DNA of 64,000 nt, from contig NZ_JAZHRV010000001.1 of the NCBI RefSeq assembly GCF_036924595.1, positions 868,001 through 932,000 on the forward strand, read 5' to 3'. A program made the translations under genes and the position numbers. The notes beneath the pieces were generated by a model, which saw only the letters and a list, made by a program, of their open reading frames with translations, was not told the DNA's origin and did no database searches. This document shows positions 53,888 through 63,409 of the stretch, in pieces. This DNA is from Bradyrhizobium algeriense (GTDB taxonomy: Bacteria; Pseudomonadota; Alphaproteobacteria; Rhizobiales; Xanthobacteraceae). The stretch's first letter is position 1; every line of letters starts with the position of its first letter.

Positions 53888-54105
53888 TCAATTTTTCAAT
53901 CTGATTTTTCGCCAGCTTTGGCGGGGCTCGACACGAATTTCCGTGAGACACCCATCTCCACGGTCGTCCGCGGCGGTTCTTTAAAATTCGTCACAATCTG
54001 GCAATCCGCAGCCAACCGTTTGGGCAAAAGCTGGGCACGTCTAAACCCGGCTTTTATGGCGCGTGGCGCACCCTCCTTTTCCAGAAAGGGAGAGCCTGTG
54101 CACCA

Positions 54106-54372
54106 ATGCCCGTATTCAAATATTTTGCCGTCGTAGGATCGACGCTGTTCGTTTTTCTATTTATTTCGAATGCTTATCTTACCGATGACGAGAGCAATTT
54201 GCGGTTTGACGGATCGCTGTACGCCAGCGCGCTCTACGCGCCTCGCGTGGAGGAAACCCGGACAACCGCGGAGCTTCGCTTTACCCGCGATGTCACGCCT
54301 GCCGTTCGCGTCAAGGAAGTGTTTGCCGTGTTCGTCCCCAACGAGCGACGGCGCAACAAGCGTGATTCATAG
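54106..54372 (+). CDS. Small conserved hypothetical protein with N-terminal membrane helix
   Basis: 88 residues: one hydrophobic segment (YFAVVGSTLFVFLFISNAYL), followed by a soluble part with 'FDGSLYASALYAPR' and a basic end (PNERRRNKRDS). Proteins with the same layout (…DESNLRFDGSLYxSALYAP…) recur in bradyrhizobia; function unknown. It lies between the LuxR gene and the beta-oxidation operon with more than 200 bases on either side. GGGAGAG upstream supports translation. Confidence 0.68.
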   Translation: MPVFKYFAVVGSTLFVFLFISNAYLTDDESNLRFDGSLYASALYAPRVEETRTTAELRFTRDVTPAVRVKEVFAVFVPNERRRNKRDS

Positions 54373-54625
54373 CGCTGGTGTGCCCGCGGCTGAGACCGGC
54401 GGGCACGCCAGACGGCAACCATCCGGTAACGTCGCCAATTTCTAAAGGCTGGATAATGCGGTCATATTGGAACGGGTCCGGGACCTCCGCCGTTATCTCC
54501 CGGTTTATCAATTTCGCTTCATTCCCGGCGCGAAACGTCCCCCAATCCCGTGCTTTCAGCTAGAATGAGCCGTCGTTTGGCACAGGTGGGGCGCGACCTA
54601 GCGCCGTAGACCAGGAGGGTTCGCC

Positions 54626-56893
54626 ATGAGCTTCCGCCGCGATTTCATCAGCAAGCCGATCTTCGCTTTCGCGCGTGGCGCCATGCCCGCGATGTCCGAC
54701 ACCGAGCGCGAGGCGCTCGAGGCGGGCGATGTCTGGTGGGACGCGGATCTCTTCACCGGCAATCCCGACTGGTCGAAGTTGCTGGCTGTTGCGCCGGCCA
54801 CTTTGACTGAAGAAGAAAAGGCCTTTCTCAACGGCCCCGTCGACGAGCTCTGCGCCATGCTCGACGAGTGGAAGATCAATTGGGAATGGCGCGATCTGCC
54901 GCCCGAGGCGTGGGCCTTCATCAAGCGCCACAAATTCTTCGGCATGATCATCCCCAAGGAATTTGGCGGGCTCGGTTTCTCGCCCTATGCGCATTCGGAT
55001 GTGGTGCGAAAACTTTCCTCGCGCTCGCTGATCGCGGCTGTCACCGTGATGGTGCCGAACTCGCTTGGGCCCGGCGAACTGTTGATGCGTTTCGGCACCA
55101 AGGAGCAACAGGATAGATGGCTGCCGCGTCTGGCCGAAGGCGCCGACATTCCCTGCTTCGGCCTGACCAGCCCGGAAGCGGGCTCAGATGCGGCGTCGAT
55201 GGTCGATACCGGCATCATCTGCAAGGGTAATTTCGAAGGCCGCGAAGTGCTGGGCTTAAGACTGAACTGGCATAAGCGTTACATCACGCTGGGGCCGGTC
55301 GCGACGCTGCTCGGTCTCGCCTTCAAGGCCTATGACCCCGATCATCTCGTGGGAGATCAGGAAGAGCTCGGCATTACCGTGGCCCTGATCCCGACCCATC
55401 TGCCCGGCGTCGAGATCGGCCGCAGGCATCTGCCGGCGATGCAGGTGTTCCAGAACGGCCCGAACCGGGGGCGCGACGTGTTCATCCCGATGGACTACAT
55501 CATCGGCGGACAAGAACGCCTCGGGCAGGGCTGGAAGATGCTGATGACGGCGCTCGCCGCCGGCCGCGGCATCTCGCTGCCGTCGCTCTCCGCCGCAGGT
55601 GCTGCCTATGCGGCGCGCACCAGCGGCGCCTATGCCCGCATCCGCGAGCAATTCGGCATTTCCATCGGCAAGTTCGAAGGCATCGAGGAGCCGCTCGCCC
55701 GCATCGCCGGCACCGCCTATCTGCTCGACGCCGCGCGTCGGTTGACCTGTGCGGCGCTCAATCAGGGGCACCATCCCGCCGTCATCTCCGCCATCATGAA
55801 GCTGCACGCCACCGAGCGGATGCGGATTGCGATCGATGACGCCATGGACATCCATGGCGGCAAGACCGTGATCGACGGGCCGCAAAACTATCTCGGCAAT
55901 CTCTATCGCTCGGTGCCGGTCGGCATCACCGTCGAAGGCGCCAATATCCTGACGCGCAATCTGATCGTGTTCGGGCAGGGCGCAATCCGCGCGCATCCCT
56001 ATCTCCTCGACGAGATGAACGCGCTCGGCGAAGCCGATCGCGCCAACGGGCTCGACGCTTTTGACAAGGCCTTCTGGAACCATGTCGGCCACAGTTTTAA
56101 AACCATGTTCCGCGCCTGGGGCCGAAGCTGGACCTTTGGCCTGTTCGCACCGGCGCCCCATGCCGGCGATGCAACGCGGTTCTATCGCCAGCTTTCGCGC
56201 TACTCCTCGGCGTTCGCGCTATGCGCCGACATGGCGCTGCTGACGCTCGGCGGCGCGCTCAAGCGCAAGGAAATGCTCTCGGCCCGGTTCGGCGACATCC
56301 TGTCCGAACTCTATCTGTTGTCGGCGGCGCTGAAACGCTGGCAGGACGAGGGACGGCAGCAAGCCGATTTCGCGGCGCTCGAATGGTGCATGGCGAGCGG
56401 CTTCAAGACCATCGAGAACCGCTTTGCCGAAATCCTCGCCAACCTGCCGAACCGGTTCGTGGCAATCATCCTGAAATTCCTGATCCAGCCGTTCGGCGCA
56501 AGGGTGACCGGTCCGTCCGACCGCGTCGTGCATCGATGCGCGCAGCTCGTGCTGGAGCCGTCGGCCGCGCGCGACCGGTTGACATCAGATCTTTCCGCGG
56601 TCGACGACGATGGCGGCATCGCCCGGCTGGAGAAGGCGTTCCTTCTGGTCACGGCGGCAGAAGATGTTTCCAAGCAGATGCGCGCCGCGCGCCTGCATGA
56701 CTGGAAAGAGGCGGTCAAGAAGGGCGTCATCACGCAGGCCGACGGCGAGAAGCTGCAGGCTGCGCATGAAGCCGTTGCGAAGGTGATCGAGGTCGACGAT
56801 TTCGCAGCCGAAGCGCTGTCGCCGATTTACAGGAAGGGCGCCGACGTGCATCAGTTCTTTCAGGAACTGGGTGAACAGAGGGCGGCGAGCTGA
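54626..56893 (+). CDS. fadE: Acyl-CoA dehydrogenase FadE-type
   Basis: 755 residues, the long gammaproteobacterial FadE form: an acyl-CoA dehydrogenase core (MIIPKEFGGLGFSPYAHSDV, CFGLTSPEAGSDAASM, MDIHGGKTVIDGPQN) plus a C-terminal DUF1974 extension of about 280 residues. It oxidises acyl-CoA to trans-2-enoyl-CoA, passing electrons via FAD to ETF. CAGGAGGG eight bases ahead fixes ATG 54626. Its TGA shares a base with the fadI ATG, and fadJ and a thioesterase follow: a complete beta-oxidation operon. Confidence 0.93.
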   Translation: MSFRRDFISKPIFAFARGAMPAMSDTEREALEAGDVWWDADLFTGNPDWSKLLAVAPATLTEEEKAFLNGPVDELCAMLDEWKINWEWRDLPPEAWAFIKRHKFFGMIIPKEFGGLGFSPYAHSDVVRKLSSRSLIAAVTVMVPNSLGPGELLMRFGTKEQQDRWLPRLAEGADIPCFGLTSPEAGSDAASMVDTGIICKGNFEGREVLGLRLNWHKRYITLGPVATLLGLAFKAYDPDHLVGDQEELGITVALIPTHLPGVEIGRRHLPAMQVFQNGPNRGRDVFIPMDYIIGGQERLGQGWKMLMTALAAGRGISLPSLSAAGAAYAARTSGAYARIREQFGISIGKFEGIEEPLARIAGTAYLLDAARRLTCAALNQGHHPAVISAIMKLHATERMRIAIDDAMDIHGGKTVIDGPQNYLGNLYRSVPVGITVEGANILTRNLIVFGQGAIRAHPYLLDEMNALGEADRANGLDAFDKAFWNHVGHSFKTMFRAWGRSWTFGLFAPAPHAGDATRFYRQLSRYSSAFALCADMALLTLGGALKRKEMLSARFGDILSELYLLSAALKRWQDEGRQQADFAALEWCMASGFKTIENRFAEILANLPNRFVAIILKFLIQPFGARVTGPSDRVVHRCAQLVLEPSAARDRLTSDLSAVDDDGGIARLEKAFLLVTAAEDVSKQMRAARLHDWKEAVKKGVITQADGEKLQAAHEAVAKVIEVDDFAAEALSPIYRKGADVHQFFQELGEQRAAS

Positions 56894-58176
56894 TGGCAAG
56901 ACCGGTCTTTATTGTCGACGGCAGCCGGACGCCGTTCCTGAAAGCGCGTTCCGGTCCCGGCCCGTTCACGCCGGTCGATCTCGCCGTACAATGCGGCCGG
57001 CCGCTGCTGGCGCGGCAGCCTTTCGCGCCCAACGCTTTCGATCAGGTCATTCTCGGCTGCGTCAACGTCATTGCCGACGAGATGAATCCGGCCCGCGTCG
57101 CCGCGCTGCGGCTCGGCATGGGCGAGAAGATGGTCGCTTTCACCGTGCAGATCAATTGCGGTTCCGGCATGCAGTCGATCGACACGGCTTACCGCTATAT
57201 CCGGGAGGGCGTCTCTGACCTGATCCTGGCCGGCGGCGCGGAAGCGCTGAGCCACGCGCCGCTGGTGTGGCCGCAACAGGGCGTGCGCTGGTTCGCAGGC
57301 CTTGCCGGTGCCAAGGGCATCGGCGCAAAAATCATGGCGGCGCTGAAGGTGAAGCCCAGCTATTTCAAGCCGATCATCGGGCTGGAACGGGGGCTCACCG
57401 ATCCCGTCACCGAACTCAACATGGGCCAGACCGCCGAAGTGGTCGGCCATCTCTTCGGCGTTACGCGCGCGCAGTCGGATGCCTATGCCGCCGAAAGCCA
57501 CAAGCGGCTGGCAAGAGCGCAATCGGAAGGCTGGCTCAAGGGCGAGGTCGAAACCGCGTTCGCCCGCGATGGGAAATTTTATGATCACGACGACGGCGTG
57601 CGGCCGGACTCGACGGCGGAGAGCTTGGCAAAACTGAAGCCGGTGTTCGAGCGTCCGTGGGGCAAGGTCACCGCCGGCAATTCCTCGCAGATCACCGACG
57701 GCGCGTCCTGGGTGATCCTCGCGTCCGAAGAAGCCGTCGCAAAACACGGCCTGACGCCGAAGGCAGTCATTCTCGACAGCCAGTGGTCGGCGCTCGATCC
57801 CGGCATCATGGGACTCGGCCCGGTGCTGTCGGCGACCGAGCTTTTGAAGCGCAACGAGCTGACGCTTTCCGATATCGAGACCTGGGAATTGAACGAGGCG
57901 TTTGCGACGCAGGTGCTGGGCTGCCTCGCCGCCTGGAACGACGAAAAATTCTGTAAAGAAATTCTCGGAATCGATGGCGCGGCCGGCGAACTCGACCAGA
58001 GCAAGTTGAATGTCGACGGCGGCGCGATCAGCCTCGGCCATCCCGTGGGCTGCAGCGGCAACCGTATCGTGCTGCACCTCGTCAATGCCATGAAGCGGCT
58101 GGGCACACGGCGCGGCATCGCTACCGAATGTATCGGCGGCGGGCAGGGCGGCGCGATGCTGATAGAGACGGTGTGA
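56893..58176 (+). CDS. fadI: Acetyl-CoA C-acyltransferase (thiolase) FadI-type
   Basis: 427 residues. Catalytic Cys in INCGSGMQSID, His in GGAISLGHPVGCSGNR, second Cys in ECIGGGQGGAM, and the LNEAFATQVLG block are intact. It cleaves 3-ketoacyl-CoA with CoA to acetyl-CoA and a shortened acyl-CoA, ending each beta-oxidation cycle. ATG 56893 overlaps the fadE stop, and fadJ starts 2 bases after its own stop, so the three are coupled. Length and context favour the FadI type that pairs with FadJ. Confidence 0.92.
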   Translation: MARPVFIVDGSRTPFLKARSGPGPFTPVDLAVQCGRPLLARQPFAPNAFDQVILGCVNVIADEMNPARVAALRLGMGEKMVAFTVQINCGSGMQSIDTAYRYIREGVSDLILAGGAEALSHAPLVWPQQGVRWFAGLAGAKGIGAKIMAALKVKPSYFKPIIGLERGLTDPVTELNMGQTAEVVGHLFGVTRAQSDAYAAESHKRLARAQSEGWLKGEVETAFARDGKFYDHDDGVRPDSTAESLAKLKPVFERPWGKVTAGNSSQITDGASWVILASEEAVAKHGLTPKAVILDSQWSALDPGIMGLGPVLSATELLKRNELTLSDIETWELNEAFATQVLGCLAAWNDEKFCKEILGIDGAAGELDQSKLNVDGGAISLGHPVGCSGNRIVLHLVNAMKRLGTRRGIATECIGGGQGGAMLIETV

Positions 58177-58178
58177 TC

Positions 58179-60272
58179 ATGGATTCACAGATCATGAACG
58201 TTCTCGGCGATCGCGTGCTCGAACTCGGGCCGAAGCCCGATGCTGAAGGGCCGTACAAGAACTTCAAATTGACCCGCGATGCCGACGGCGTCGCCTGGCT
58301 GTTGTTCGACCGCGAAGGCACCAGCGCCAACACGCTTTCGGCGGACCTGATCGAGGAACTCGACAAGGTGCTGGCGGAGCTGGAAGGCCAGCGTCCCACC
58401 GGCCTCGTTATTCGTTCCGCCAAAAAATCCGGCTTCATTGCCGGCGCCGACGTTAATGCGTTTCGCGGCGCGACCGATGTGGCGGCCGTCGAGACCGAGA
58501 TCGGCCGTGCGCATGCGGTGATCGACCGGCTAGAGGCTCTGCGGGTTCCGAGCGTGGCTGTGATCCATGGCTTCTGCCTCGGCGGCGGCCTCGAAGTGGC
58601 GCTGGCCTGCCAGATGCGGATTGCGATCGAGGACGCGCGGTTTGGTTTCCCCGAGGTGATGCTCGGCCTGCATCCCGGCCTCGGCGGCACCGTGCGGTTC
58701 ACGCAGCTCGTCAATCCGATGCAGTCGATGCCGCTGATGCTGACCGGCAAGACCATCGATGCGCGCAAGGCAAAATCGCTCGGGCTGGTCGACGCCGTGA
58801 CGCAGGAGCGGCATGTTCGCAACGCCGTGAAAGACGCCGTGTCCGGCCGCTTGAAACGCTCGCGGCCCGGGATGCTCAACAATGTTCTCAGCCTCGGTCC
58901 CGTCAGAGGTTTCCTCGCCGGCCGCATGCGCAGTGAGGCCGCCAAGGTCGCGCCGGAAGCGCATTATCCCGCGCCTTACGCGCTGATCGATCTCTGGGAG
59001 AAGCATGGCGGCGACCGCCGGGCGATGTTGAGCGCGGAGAAGACGTCCTTTGCCAGGCTGATGGTGACGCCGACCGCACAAAACCTGATCCGCGTCTTCT
59101 TCCTGCGCGAGCAGATGAAGAAGCTCGCCGGCAGCGGCAACAAGATCGAGCACGTTCACGTCATCGGCGCGGGCGCGATGGGTGGTGACATCGCCGCCTG
59201 GTGCGCCGGCCAGGATTTTCGGGTGACGCTCGCCGACATGAAGCCGGAGCCGATCGCGGGCGCGATCAAGCGCGCCGCTGATCTCTACGGAAAAATTCTA
59301 CGCAAGCGTACCGCAGTGCGCGATGCGCTCGACCGGCTGATGCCGGACATACAGGCCGAGGGCGTCCGCAACGCGGACCTCATCATCGAGGCGGTGCCGG
59401 AAAAACTGGAGCTGAAGCAGAAGGTCTATGCCGGGCTCGAGCCTGTCATGAAGCCGGGCGCGATCCTCGCCACCAACACCTCGAGCATTCCATTGCAGGA
59501 CCTGCGCACCACGCTCTCGAGGCCCGAGCGGCTGCTCGGCCTGCACTTCTTTAATCCGGTCTCGCGGCTGCAACTCGTCGAGGTCGTCAGCCATGACGGC
59601 ACGGATGCGCAATTGTTGAAAGAGGCGCTGGCCTTTGTCGGCGCCATTGATCGCCTGCCGCTGCCCGTGAAATCCTCGCCCGGCTTTCTCGTCAACCGCG
59701 CGCTGACGCCGTACATGCTGGAGGCGATGGTGATGCTGGACGAGAAGATCGACAAGACCGTCATCGACGCCGCCGCGAAAAAGTTCGGCATGCCGATGGG
59801 GCCCATTGAATTGGCCGACCAGGTCGGTCTCGATATCTGCCTCGATGTCGGCGACATGCTGCGCTCGAAGTTCGGCGACATGCTGCCGCCGACGCCGGCC
59901 TGGTTGCGCGAGAAAGTCGCCAAGGGCGAACTCGGCCGCAAGACCGGCAAGGGCTTTTACACATGGAAGGACGGCAAGGCCGACACCGGCGGCATGTCCG
60001 CGATCTCGGAACCATCAGCGGAAATGATCGACCGGCTGATGCTGCCGATGTCGAATGTCTGCGTCGCCTGCCTGCGCGAGGGGATCGTCGACAATGCCGA
60101 CGTGGTCGACGGCGCTGTCATCTTCGGCACCGGCTACGCGCCGTTCCGTGGCGGTCCTCTGAACTACGCGCGAACCCGTGGTGTGGACAATGTCGTCTCG
60201 ACGCTGGATGCCCTGACCGACAAGTTCGGCAGGAGGTTCACGCCAGATGCGGGCTGGGAGAATTTCAAGTGA
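58179..60272 (+). CDS. fadJ: Bifunctional enoyl-CoA hydratase / 3-hydroxyacyl-CoA dehydrogenase FadJ-type
   Basis: 697 residues. The N-terminal crotonase domain carries SGFIAGADVNAF and both catalytic Glu regions (GFPEVMLGLHPGLGGTVR). A C-terminal 3HCDH domain has the NAD-binding VHVIGAGAMGGDIAAW, 'SSIPLQDLRTTLSRPERLLG' and the catalytic His/Glu region (LHFFNPVSRLQLVEVV). It carries out the two middle steps of beta-oxidation and forms a complex with FadI. ATG 58179 follows the fadI stop by 2 bases. The stop overlaps the GTG of the thioesterase gene. Confidence 0.92.
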   Translation: MDSQIMNVLGDRVLELGPKPDAEGPYKNFKLTRDADGVAWLLFDREGTSANTLSADLIEELDKVLAELEGQRPTGLVIRSAKKSGFIAGADVNAFRGATDVAAVETEIGRAHAVIDRLEALRVPSVAVIHGFCLGGGLEVALACQMRIAIEDARFGFPEVMLGLHPGLGGTVRFTQLVNPMQSMPLMLTGKTIDARKAKSLGLVDAVTQERHVRNAVKDAVSGRLKRSRPGMLNNVLSLGPVRGFLAGRMRSEAAKVAPEAHYPAPYALIDLWEKHGGDRRAMLSAEKTSFARLMVTPTAQNLIRVFFLREQMKKLAGSGNKIEHVHVIGAGAMGGDIAAWCAGQDFRVTLADMKPEPIAGAIKRAADLYGKILRKRTAVRDALDRLMPDIQAEGVRNADLIIEAVPEKLELKQKVYAGLEPVMKPGAILATNTSSIPLQDLRTTLSRPERLLGLHFFNPVSRLQLVEVVSHDGTDAQLLKEALAFVGAIDRLPLPVKSSPGFLVNRALTPYMLEAMVMLDEKIDKTVIDAAAKKFGMPMGPIELADQVGLDICLDVGDMLRSKFGDMLPPTPAWLREKVAKGELGRKTGKGFYTWKDGKADTGGMSAISEPSAEMIDRLMLPMSNVCVACLREGIVDNADVVDGAVIFGTGYAPFRGGPLNYARTRGVDNVVSTLDALTDKFGRRFTPDAGWENFK

Positions 60273-60697
60273 CGGAGACGCATGTGCACGCCCCGCCCTC
60301 AACCGAAACCGAGCCGCGCGGCGATCTCTGCATCCGCACGTTGGCGATGCCGGCCGATACCAACGCCAATGGCGATATCTTCGGCGGCTGGCTATTGAGC
60401 CAGATGGATATCGGCGGCGGCGTGTTCGCCTCCAAGATCGCGAAATCCCGCACCGTGACGGTCGCTATCGAGGCGATGAACTTTCGCAAAGCCGTCTATG
60501 TCGGCGATCTCGTCTCCGTCTACGGCCATCTGGTGCGGGTCGGACGCACCTCGATCACAGTCCATCTCGAGGCCTGGGTCGTGCGCCGCAAGGAGTTGCA
60601 GTCGATCCTGGTGACCGACGGCAACTTCACCTACGTCTCGATCGACGATGACGGCCGGCCGCAGGCGGTGCGGCCGGATGGTGCCATACAGACCTGA
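60269..60697 (+). CDS. Acyl-CoA thioesterase (YciA-type hotdog)
   Basis: 142 residues of one hotdog domain. The YciA signature NANGDIFGGWLLSQMD carries the catalytic Asp, followed by 'VTVAIEAMNFRKAVYVGD'. It hydrolyses acyl-CoA to free acid and CoA, probably relieving CoA sequestration during beta-oxidation. GTG 60269 overlaps the fadJ TGA and has GGGAG eight bases ahead; the longer open frame above is inside fadJ. It is the last gene of the fadE operon and converges on the glycine-zipper gene (3-base gap). Confidence 0.9.
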   Translation: MTETHVHAPPSTETEPRGDLCIRTLAMPADTNANGDIFGGWLLSQMDIGGGVFASKIAKSRTVTVAIEAMNFRKAVYVGDLVSVYGHLVRVGRTSITVHLEAWVVRRKELQSILVTDGNFTYVSIDDDGRPQAVRPDGAIQT

Positions 60698-60700
60698 ACC

Positions 60701-61135
60701 TTACGGGCAGGGACGCTCGTAGCCGTCACGGCCGATGAACGTGCCACGGCGCGGATTATAGCTCGAATAGCGCATGCAGCGCGGCGTGTCGTCATAATAC
60801 TGGGGCGGCGGCGGTGCGTATTGCGCCTGGACACCACAATAGCGCGGCGAAACTTCCTGCCAGCCGCCGGGCTGCTCCACGTAGCAGCCGCCTTGATAGT
60901 AGCGATAACCGCCAGGCCGCGGCTCGCCCTGGGCGCCGATTGCCGCGCCCGTGCCTGCGCCGACGATGGCGCCGATCGCAGCCCCGCGGCCGCCGCCGAG
61001 CGCGCCGCCGACAATGGCGCCCGCGGCGCCGCCGAACAGCGCGCCCCCGAGCGTGCTTTCCTGCGCCGCAGCCTCCTGGAGCGGCGCGCAAACCGCAAGG
61101 GCAACCAGCAGCGAGAGCGCGAATTTCGGCATCAT
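60701..61135 (-). CDS. Glycine-zipper envelope protein
   Basis: 144 residues: signal peptide (LSLLVALAVCAPLQEAAAQ), a glycine-zipper helix pair (LGGALFGGAAGAIVGGALGG, GRGAAIGAIVGAGTGAAIGA) that can span or pack in the outer membrane, and a Tyr/Pro-rich C-terminal half with four cysteines. Similar YMGG-like proteins are common in alphaproteobacteria; function unknown. ATG 61135 or the next codon may be used. It converges on the thioesterase gene. Confidence 0.78.
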   Translation of the reverse strand: MMPKFALSLLVALAVCAPLQEAAAQESTLGGALFGGAAGAIVGGALGGGRGAAIGAIVGAGTGAAIGAQGEPRPGGYRYYQGGCYVEQPGGWQEVSPRYCGVQAQYAPPPPQYYDDTPRCMRYSSYNPRRGTFIGRDGYERPCP

Positions 61136-61277
61136 GTCAGTTCTCCGGCCATTTGAACGATTCGCTCGCTATTCCGCGACCAGCTTTGACATAATTTGGC
61201 CTCACGGCGCAACGGTGGAGGCGGAACAATTCTCCGTGCAACCCGTTGGAAGCCCGGAAGAAATCAGAGGCTGGGCC

Positions 61278-61466
61278 ATGTCGGACACCTTTATCATCGA
61301 AGTCGGCTCGCAGCCGGCCGGGATCATTGTGCGCTGTCCGGACGGCTATCGGTTCTTCGCCGCCTCGCATCGTTTCGACCGGCTGGAAGGGCAGCTATTC
61401 CGCAACCCACGCGAGGCCGAGCGTGCGGCCCGGCGGCTAGCCAGCGGGATGCCGCTGGCGGCGTAA
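61278..61466 (+). CDS. Small conserved hypothetical protein
   Basis: 62 residues, soluble: 'IIVRCPDGYRFFAASHRFDRLEGQ' followed by a basic helix (EAERAARRLASG). Short proteins of this pattern recur in bradyrhizobia; function unknown. GAGG eight bases before ATG 61278 supports the start. Longer frames above it run antisense through the glycine-zipper gene. Confidence 0.62.
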   Translation: MSDTFIIEVGSQPAGIIVRCPDGYRFFAASHRFDRLEGQLFRNPREAERAARRLASGMPLAA

Positions 61467-61490
61467 CCGCCAGCGACCGGCTTGCAAAGG

Positions 61491-61946
61491 TCAGAGCTTG
61501 GTGGCCGCCCGAGACAGCAGTTTCCAGTCCGAGCCCTGCTTCTGCCAGTTCATCAGGATGTGCAGGTTCTGCGGCGTCTTCTTGCCGTCGTTGAACTCCT
61601 GCTCGCCGACGAAGTTGAAGCGCACGATGGCGGTCGGGCCGACGACGCGGATCGTGGGATCCTTGTATTCGAGCGACGTCCATTTGTAGTTGGCCTTGGC
61701 GATGCCATCGAGAAGCGCCGCCTTGGTGTCGACCTTGGCGTTCGAGTGGCTGTAGCTGAGTTCCTCGGCGCAGAGCGAGGCGATCGCCTCGGCATTGCCG
61801 GCTGCCTGCCCCGCACGGAAGGCTTCGACGTTCTTCGCAATGGCATCCTCGTCCGCACCGGCAAAAGCCGGGACGGCGCTCATGAGCCCAATCCCAAGCC
61901 CAAGTGCGAGTACGGGCAAGGCGAGCTGGCGACGATCGATGTTCAT
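61491..61946 (-). CDS. Secreted NTF2/SnoaL-like protein
   Basis: 151 residues: signal peptide (LALPVLALGLGIGLMSAVPA, FAGA) followed by an NTF2-like domain (DEDAIAKNVEAFRAGQAAGN, …CAEELSYSHSNAKVDTK, 'ILMNWQKQGSDWKLLSRAAT') of the DUF4440/SnoaL_3 type. Such domains may bind or isomerise small molecules; the role is open. GGAGG five bases ahead fixes ATG 61946. It is divergent from the DeoR gene with a 203-base gap. Confidence 0.82.
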   Translation of the reverse strand: MNIDRRQLALPVLALGLGIGLMSAVPAFAGADEDAIAKNVEAFRAGQAAGNAEAIASLCAEELSYSHSNAKVDTKAALLDGIAKANYKWTSLEYKDPTIRVVGPTAIVRFNFVGEQEFNDGKKTPQNLHILMNWQKQGSDWKLLSRAATKL

Positions 61947-62149
61947 GGTTTCCTCCATTCGTTTCTGGTTGTGTTTACAGTGTTGCAGCGACAAATTGCC
62001 TTGTCGAGCGGCCGCGCATGGTGCGGCTCGCACGGCTTCGGGGGCGGTTGCCTTAACCAGGATTCGTTGTTTCGCCCTGCCAAACGCCCCTGCGGCCAAT
62101 CTCCCTCGTTGACCGCAGCCCCAATCAGCCGCACCATAACGGCAACTTT

Positions 62150-63028
62150 GTGCCCCAGGCCCATATCTCAAGTCCATATCTCAAGGGTGCCGCCGTGGCC
62201 GGACTGTCCCATCGTCAGACTGAAATCCTCAACATCGCTCGTGCCTTTGGCCGGGTGATGGTGGAGGACCTCGCCAAGCGTTTCGAGGTTTCGGCGCAGA
62301 CCATCCGCAAGGATCTCAACGACCTCTGCGACCAGCGCTCGCTGACCCGCATTCACGGTGGCGCCATCATCGCGTCCGGCGTCGAGAACCTAGCCTATGA
62401 GGCGCGGCGCTTCGTGGCGGCGGAGGAGAAGCGGGCCATCGGTATCGCCGCCGCGTCGCGGATCCCGAACGGCTGCTCGCTGTTCATCAACATCGGTACC
62501 ACGACGGAAGAAGTCGCGAGCGCACTGACCTCGCATGAGGACCTGCTCGTCATCACCAACAACCTCAACGTCGCGATGCTGTTGTATCGGCACCCGCGCA
62601 TCGAGGTGATCGTGGCGGGCGGCGCGGTGCGCCGTGCCGACGGCGCCGTGATCGGCTCGACCGCGATCAGCCTGATCGGGCAGTTCAAGGTCGACTACGC
62701 CATCATCGGCGCATCCGCGATCGACGAGGAGGGCGCGCTGCTCGACTTCGACTATCGCGAGGTGCAGGCGGCGCAGGCGATCATCGCCAATGCGCGCAGC
62801 GTCATGCTGGTCGCGGATTCGACCAAACTTCGCCGCAGCGCGCCGGTGCGCATCGCCCATCTCAGCCAGATCCAGACCTTTGTGACCGACGCGCCGCTGC
62901 CGGCGGGCCTTGCCAGCATCTGCAGCCATCGCGGCATCGAGGTAGTCGAGGCGATGGACAAGCCGGCGGCGGATATCGATGAGCCGGGCGAGCCGCTTCC
63001 TCCTCCCGCCGCCGTTCGATTGCGATAG
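62150..63028 (+). CDS. DeoR/GlpR family transcriptional regulator
   Basis: 292 residues. DeoR helix-turn-helix (LSHRQTEILNIARAFGRVMV, EDLAKRFEVSAQTIRKDLND, then LTRIHGGAI) and a C-terminal sugar-phosphate sensor domain (FINIGTTTEEVASAL, GGAVRRADGAVIG, 'VDYAIIGASAIDEEGALLDF', MLVADSTKL). It likely senses a sugar or glycerol phosphate. GTG 62150 is called; GTG 62195 with GGGTG ahead begins closer to the family start (AGLSHRQTEIL). No sugar operon is adjacent within the window. Confidence 0.88.
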   Translation: MPQAHISSPYLKGAAVAGLSHRQTEILNIARAFGRVMVEDLAKRFEVSAQTIRKDLNDLCDQRSLTRIHGGAIIASGVENLAYEARRFVAAEEKRAIGIAAASRIPNGCSLFINIGTTTEEVASALTSHEDLLVITNNLNVAMLLYRHPRIEVIVAGGAVRRADGAVIGSTAISLIGQFKVDYAIIGASAIDEEGALLDFDYREVQAAQAIIANARSVMLVADSTKLRRSAPVRIAHLSQIQTFVTDAPLPAGLASICSHRGIEVVEAMDKPAADIDEPGEPLPPPAAVRLR

Positions 63029-63038
63029 CGCTTCGCCT

Positions 63039-63236
63039 CTATTGCGTCGCGCATCGCCATCGCCGTTGCTTTTCGCGATTTCCGCACCCTTTCATGCTGC
63101 ACCATTGCCGACGCCGGCCCTTGCTGGTGTCGAGGTAGTAGACGTCGCAGTCTGAGGCTCCGCATTTGCGAATTCTTTTGCGCGGCTCGTCAACGAGCAG
63201 ACGCTCGATCGCGAGCGCACAGCATGCAAGGGAGTT
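63039..63236 (-). pseudogene. CGNR zinc-finger domain remnant
   Basis: Reading leftward from a stop at 63237-63239, the frame gives …RKRIRKCGASDCDVYYLDTSKG and RRRQWCSMKGCGNREKQRR before TAG at 63039-63041. This is the C-terminal CGNR zinc finger (C-x4-C … WCSMxxCGNR) of a regulator family, with all four cysteines kept. No start codon and no N-terminal ABATE domain remain in this frame, so it is a truncated or frameshifted gene. It converges on the DeoR gene. Confidence 0.68.
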
Positions 63237-63409
63237 TCAGGCGCCAGCGCAGGAGACCAGCGGCGGTTGGCCAAGCCGGGAGAGGGCAATGCGACCAGCG
63301 TCCGAGCCGCGTGTGCCGCCCGGATCGCAGCAGATAGTGCGTCGAGATCGGGTTGCCGCGCTGGCCGTTCCGAATTTGCGACATGCCCGCCGGGACGGTA
63401 TGGAAAGGC

